From Lichenifustis flavocetrariae (GTDB lineage Bacteria; Pseudomonadota; Alphaproteobacteria; Rhizobiales; Beijerinckiaceae): 64,000 nt of DNA. Positions within the stretch are counted from its first letter, which is position 1. Each line of letters begins with the position of its first letter. The notes beneath the pieces were generated by a model. It saw only the letters and a list, made by a program, of their open reading frames with translations, made no database searches and had not been told where the DNA came from. Shown here in pieces: positions 60,362 to 64,000 of the stretch. Both the position numbers and the translations under genes were made by a program. The stretch spans positions 151,363-215,362 of the forward strand of contig NZ_JAMOIM010000010.1 of assembly GCF_026130545.1 (NCBI RefSeq). The letters are read 5' to 3'.

Positions 60362-60685
60362 CCCGGCGGGAGGGCGGGGGTCTTGCATTCGGCGATGATG
60401 AAGGCGCTCCCGAGAAGCGTCCGGGGGAAGACGGGGCTTGTTTCGCGAGCCCGTTCCCACTGACGTCTGCGAAGCTGCTAGCCCGGTGGCGGGGAAGGAC
60501 GAACGTTCGGCCCCGAAGGGACGATGACGACGATCCGCCGCCCTGTCCCGTCGCCGCGTTCCGTCCTCCGCCCGGCCCGTTTCCCGCCGCTCAGGCCCTG
60601 GTGCCGGCTTACGCTTGAACGACGGGCCCTTAGGGCCCTCCGGGGTCTAAGACCCGCTCAGGTCCGTATGAGCCCTTTCGCAGCC
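60362..60685. other. Gap with two adjacent dyads, no gene
   Basis: Two small dyads sit side by side: GGGCCCTTAGGGCCC (60624-60638) and GGGTCTAAGACCC (60643-60655). They lie just past the 3' end of the alpha/beta hydrolase gene, so they may help stop transcription. No gene is seen. Confidence 0.4.
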
Positions 60686-61726
60686 TTATCCCTTCGCCGC
60701 GAACGGCACGACCTTGTCAGTCGAAGCCGTTCGCGTCTGTTTTTCCGAGGCCAGATCGATGGCCGCCATCACCCGCTCCGTGGCGCTCTGATGCACCATG
60801 TGACCGACCCCGGGGACGCGGTCGAACGTGCTCTGGGCAATCTCGTCATGCAGACGCTGCGACTGCCGATCGATGTCGACGATGCGGTCTTCCTCGCCGG
60901 CGATGATCGCGACCGGCATCTTCAAGCGCACATACTTGGCGCGCGCCGCGAACGCATCCGGAAGCAAGAGGGCGGACTCCGCCGCGCCGGCTCGGATTTG
61001 GGAGGGCCGCAGCGCCATGCCGACCGGGAAGCCGTCGAACTTGGTCGGCGTGGGCGAGGGACCGAACAGCTTCCGCAGCAACAAAGGCCACATCATTCGG
61101 CCGAGCAGCGGCGAGACGGTGTAGCGCATCAGGTCGCCGAGGATCGGCACCGCCGGCCCCGAAGCCGTGACGACGTCGGCGCGGAGCGTCGGGTAATAGT
61201 ATCCCGACGCCAGCACCAGGCTGCCGACCATTTCTGGATGGCGGAGGCCGAGCGCAACGGCGACGGACGCTCCCCAAGAGTGTCCGAGGACGGTCGCTTG
61301 CTTGACGCCGATCCGTTGGAGCGCCGCATGGATGAGGTCGGCCTGGGCATCGGCGGTCCACACCGTGCTTCGCGGGCGCTCGCTGTACCCGTATCCCGGC
61401 CGGTCGAAGACGATGACGCGGTAGGTCCTGGCCGCCAGCTCGACGAGCCCGCTCGTCTCGAAATCCTGGATCATGCTGCCGTTGCCGTGCAGCAGGACGA
61501 GCGGCTCTCCCGTCCCACGTTCGACGTAGTGGAGGCGGACGCCTTCGATGTCGAGAAACCGTCCAGTCGGAGGATTGTCCCGCTCCGCCTTTTGGGTCGC
61601 CTGCCGATTGATCACCGCCGAGGCCGCCAGGGCTCCGGCAGCGGCAAAGGTCGCGAGGACAAGTGGGCTCGTCCACGATCGTGAGGACCGGGCGGTCGAC
61701 TTCCTGACGGTCCTCACGATGCCCAT
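60686..61726 (-). CDS. Alpha/beta hydrolase with N-terminal membrane anchor
   Basis: 346 residues from ATG at 61726 (MGIVRTVRKSTARSSRSWTS); ATGs at 61732, 61765 and 61780 are alternatives. A hydrophobic anchor (LVLATFAAAGALAASAVI) leads into a standard fold: VLLHGNGSMIQDF (oxyanion), nucleophile serine in TVLGHSWGASVAVALG, acid in IIAGEEDRIVDI and His in VPGVGHMVHQSATE. The catalytic triad is complete. It is probably an envelope-associated esterase or lipase-like enzyme; the substrate is unknown. Confidence 0.87.
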   Translation of the reverse strand: MGIVRTVRKSTARSSRSWTSPLVLATFAAAGALAASAVINRQATQKAERDNPPTGRFLDIEGVRLHYVERGTGEPLVLLHGNGSMIQDFETSGLVELAARTYRVIVFDRPGYGYSERPRSTVWTADAQADLIHAALQRIGVKQATVLGHSWGASVAVALGLRHPEMVGSLVLASGYYYPTLRADVVTASGPAVPILGDLMRYTVSPLLGRMMWPLLLRKLFGPSPTPTKFDGFPVGMALRPSQIRAGAAESALLLPDAFAARAKYVRLKMPVAIIAGEEDRIVDIDRQSQRLHDEIAQSTFDRVPGVGHMVHQSATERVMAAIDLASEKQTRTASTDKVVPFAAKG

Positions 61727-61948
61727 TCGCATATCCGATCCGTTGAGCGCTTCCCAATCCAGCATTGTGCAGCGCAGCATGGACCGAACCGCCCAGCTCG
61801 TAGTAGGTTCCGGTCGCCGTCGGCTTCCTCGAACGACCTGACGCTATCGGTGCGTGCTTCGCCCGAAATCCGTCTCAGTCAAAACCGCTTTCACACTCGG
61901 GCGAGATACGGGCACGCCTCCGTAAGACGCACGCCGGATCAGCCCACC

Positions 61949-63094
61949 ATGAACGACTACCAGGAGAACATGGCCGGGACGCCGGAGCGGACGGCTTCTG
62001 AGCGTGACATCGAGTCCATTCGTGAGGAGGGCGGCTTCTTCGTCGAGGCCGTCCGGGTGACCCGGATGCCCATGATGGTGACCGACGCCCGGCTTGACGG
62101 GAACCCGATCGTATTCGCCAACGCCGCGTTCACCAAGCTGTCGGGTTACACGGTGGAGGAACTCGTCGGCCAGGATCCTCACTTCATGAACGGGGAGAAG
62201 ACCGATCCCGAGGCCATCCGACAGTACAAGGCGGCCATCGCCCAGGACCGCGACCAGACGTTGGAGATCGTGCAGTACCGGAAGGATGGTTCGCCGTTCT
62301 GGGCGATGCTGTTCGCGAGCCCCCTCGGTGACGGTCAGGGTACGGTCACCCATCATTTCCTGTCTTACCTGGACGTCACCCGGCGGCACGACGCGGAGAC
62401 GGATCTCCGGGCCTTGACGGCAAGCCTGGAAGCAAGGGTTGCGGAACGCACCCGGGAGCTTGAGGCGGCCAATGAACGCCTGACCAAACTCGCGGCCGAG
62501 CGAGAGATGCTCATGGTCGAGGTCAACCATCGGGCGAAGAACAGCCTGGCGATCGCCGCCTCCCTTGTGGCGCTCCAGGGACGTCGTCAGCCCGACAAGG
62601 ACGTAAGGGCGCTGTTCGATGCCACGCAGGACCGCCTCAACGCGATGGCCCGGGTTCACGACCTGCTCAGCAAATCCGAGCACGCCCAACGCGTCGACCT
62701 CGCAACCTACGTGCGAGACCTTTGCGAGTCCCTCAAGCTGGTCACCGACGACGACGATCGTATCCGTTTGGAGACGCATGCGGAAGAAGGCCTCCTGGTC
62801 GAGGCCGACACGGCGGTGCCGCTCGGCATCGTGATCACCGAACTCGTCCTCAACGCCGTCAAGTACGCCTTTCCGGCGCCGGCCAGCGGGACGATCGTGA
62901 CGCATGCCCAACGCAAGGGTCCGGGCATGGCGGAGATCGTCGTCCAGGATGACGGAGCCGGAATGGAGAGCGTACGGGAAGGGTCGCTCGGATTCGGCTT
63001 GGTGAAGTCGCTGGTCCAGCAGATCGACGGAAGGATGGATATCCAGAATGATGGTGGAGTGAGGGTCGCCATCTCGTTCCCCGCCCCTGCTTAG
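61949..63094 (+). CDS. Cysteine-less LOV-like sensor histidine kinase (HisKA_2)
   Basis: 381 residues from ATG at 61949 (MNDYQENMAGTPERTASERD). The PAS domain has LOV traits: GNPIVFANAAFTKLSGYTVE then GQDPHFMNGEKTDPEA, with Pro where the photoactive Cys should be. A coiled coil (about residues 150-190, SLEARVAERTRELEAANERL) leads to the kinase core: His194 in VEVNHRAKNSLAIAASLVAL and ITELVLNAVKYAFP. It is a soluble sensor. Its sensor end resembles the kinase at 46211. It is divergent from the alpha/beta hydrolase gene. Confidence 0.9.
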   Translation: MNDYQENMAGTPERTASERDIESIREEGGFFVEAVRVTRMPMMVTDARLDGNPIVFANAAFTKLSGYTVEELVGQDPHFMNGEKTDPEAIRQYKAAIAQDRDQTLEIVQYRKDGSPFWAMLFASPLGDGQGTVTHHFLSYLDVTRRHDAETDLRALTASLEARVAERTRELEAANERLTKLAAEREMLMVEVNHRAKNSLAIAASLVALQGRRQPDKDVRALFDATQDRLNAMARVHDLLSKSEHAQRVDLATYVRDLCESLKLVTDDDDRIRLETHAEEGLLVEADTAVPLGIVITELVLNAVKYAFPAPASGTIVTHAQRKGPGMAEIVVQDDGAGMESVREGSLGFGLVKSLVQQIDGRMDIQNDGGVRVAISFPAPA

Positions 63095-63193
63095 GTCCGC
63101 CGAGGGTTGTGACGGATGGGCGACGACCGGGGGCTGGTACTTACGAGGGCCAACGACGAAGTGACCTTTCTGCGTCGCGCGACGTTGCCCCCG

Positions 63194-63871
63194 ATGACAC
63201 AGACCAGACCACCCATCCTCGACGCCTCCGCCGTGATCTTCGACGTCGACGGGACCCTAGTCGACAGCGTCGACTTCCACGCCGAGGCTTGGCAGCGGAC
63301 CTTCTCCGCCTTCGGCTTCGAGTTCGACCTGATCAAGGTCCGCGAGCAGATCGGAAAGGGCGGCGACCAGCTGCTGCCCGTCTTCCTCGACGGTGATATC
63401 CTGGAGAAGCAGGGCAAGAAGATCGAGGCCTACCGGCAGGACCTGTTCGAGCGTGAGTATTTCCACCGCGTGATCGGCTTCCCGCAGGTGCCGGAGCTGT
63501 TCCGCTTCCTGATCGACGCCGGCAAGACCATCGCATTGGGCTCGTCGGCCAAGACCGACGACCTTAAGGTCTACAAGAAGGCGGCCGGCATCGAGGGGAT
63601 GACCACGGTCGAGACCACCTCGGACGACGCCGAACGGTCCAAGCCGCACCCGGATATCTTCCTCGCGGCGCTCGATCGGCTGAAGCTGCCGGCCAAGGAC
63701 GTCGTCGTCGTGGGCGACACGCCCTACGACGTCGAGGCGGCCATGAAGGCCGGCATGAAAAGCACCGGGCTTCTGTGCGGTGGCTTCTCCGAGGACTCGC
63801 TTCGTAAAGCCGGCGCGGTCGACGTCTACCGCGATCCGGGTCACCTGTTGCAGGTGCTTCAAGCGGCATGA
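63194..63871 (+). CDS. HAD-family phosphatase (phosphoglycolate phosphatase-like)
   Basis: 225 residues from ATG at 63194 (MTQTRPPILDASAVIFDVDG); longer forms lack support. Motif I is VIFDVDGTLVDSVDFHAEAW with the nucleophile Asp, motif II ALGSSAKTDDL, motif III Lys in DDAERSKPHPDIFLAA, motif IV VVVVGDTPYDVEAA. The cap sits between motifs I and II. It hydrolyses small phosphate esters; phosphoglycolate or beta-phosphoglucomutase-like activity are options. It follows the kinase on the same strand after 99 bases. Confidence 0.9.
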   Translation: MTQTRPPILDASAVIFDVDGTLVDSVDFHAEAWQRTFSAFGFEFDLIKVREQIGKGGDQLLPVFLDGDILEKQGKKIEAYRQDLFEREYFHRVIGFPQVPELFRFLIDAGKTIALGSSAKTDDLKVYKKAAGIEGMTTVETTSDDAERSKPHPDIFLAALDRLKLPAKDVVVVGDTPYDVEAAMKAGMKSTGLLCGGFSEDSLRKAGAVDVYRDPGHLLQVLQAA

Positions 63872-63874
63872 AGA

Positions 63875-63908
63875 AGGACGGCGGAGCCGCGTCTTCGGCC
63901 GCCGTCCT
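63875..63908. terminator. Hairpin after the HAD gene
   Basis: AGGACGGCGG (63875-63884) pairs exactly with CCGCCGTCCT (63899-63908) around a 14-base loop, four bases after the HAD stop. It may serve both this gene and a convergent gene to the right. Confidence 0.7.
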
Positions 63909-64000
63909 CAACCCGGGCGTGGCCAGCAAGGTCCAGGCTGAACGATATCGCGGAAGTCGGGCACAGGCGTCCGGCTCGGTGTCACCTCGACCATGAAGCT
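63907..64000 (-). CDS. Possible C-terminal end of a gene continuing beyond the window
   Basis: Reading the minus strand from the right edge, a frame stays open to a TGA at 63909-63907 and ends MVEVTPSRTPVPDFRDIVQP plus a short tail. It has plausible composition and lies convergent to the HAD gene beside a shared hairpin. The window is too short to identify it. Confidence 0.3.

Overview
The window looks like chromosome of a high-G+C alphaproteobacterium, most likely Hyphomicrobiales (Methylobacteriaceae/Beijerinckiaceae-like). The evidence is the mdh-sucC-sucD-sucA-sucB order, a ccmC-ccmD-ccmG block, Rhizobiales-type intergenic palindromes, several HWE/HisKA_2 histidine kinases, FeuPQ/PhoPQ-like regulators and a CtrA-type box before ftsEX. 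The species cannot be named from sequence reading alone.

Bases 1-31.5 kb are mostly ordinary chromosome. They hold a hybrid sensor kinase that runs off the left edge, a methyltransferase with an orphan ABC membrane domain, a TetR-regulated RND efflux operon, and a periplasmic aldehyde oxidoreductase operon (paoABC type) followed by a zeta-class GST. Next come cytochrome c maturation genes ccmCDG, hpt, a glycosyltransferase, ftsE-ftsX and a YdcF-family protein. The TCA-cycle run mdh-sucC-sucD-sucA-yciI-sucB carries palindromic repeats in two of its gaps. A small HTH/secreted-protein pair, msrA and tRNA-Ser(GGA) close this part.

Immediately after tRNA-Ser the character changes (31.5-46 kb). 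A DUF3010-like gene is coupled to a Ser/Thr protein kinase in a compact two-gene unit, the best candidate here for an undescribed, possibly defence-related, module. Then come a junction where two genes meet at their broken or minimal 5' ends, a LysR fragment without its DNA-binding domain, a glycosyltransferase fragment with a one-base frameshift, and a set of redox/xenobiotic genes (old yellow enzyme, quinol-monooxygenase-like protein, alpha/beta hydrolase, GST) with LysR regulators.

Two short ParD-like ribbon-helix-helix genes, neither with a ParE toxin, each lie directly upstream of and coupled to a sensor histidine kinase (37.6 kb and 46.0 kb). This recurring arrangement is a second candidate for something new.

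Bases 46-64 kb form a signalling and envelope-stress region. It has two overlapping HWE kinases, a Cys-rich secreted protein, a tiny exported Met/His-rich protein, two Tat-type ferritin-like proteins, two sulfite-oxidase-family molybdoenzymes with b-type cytochromes, and a PRC-barrel protein. A PepSY / OmpR regulator / sensor kinase / PAP2 phosphatase operon follows, then Hsp20, an alpha/beta hydrolase, another cysteine-less LOV-like kinase and a HAD phosphatase. The genes suggest periplasmic redox, metal and envelope stress handling under several sensor kinases; this is inferred from families and gene order.
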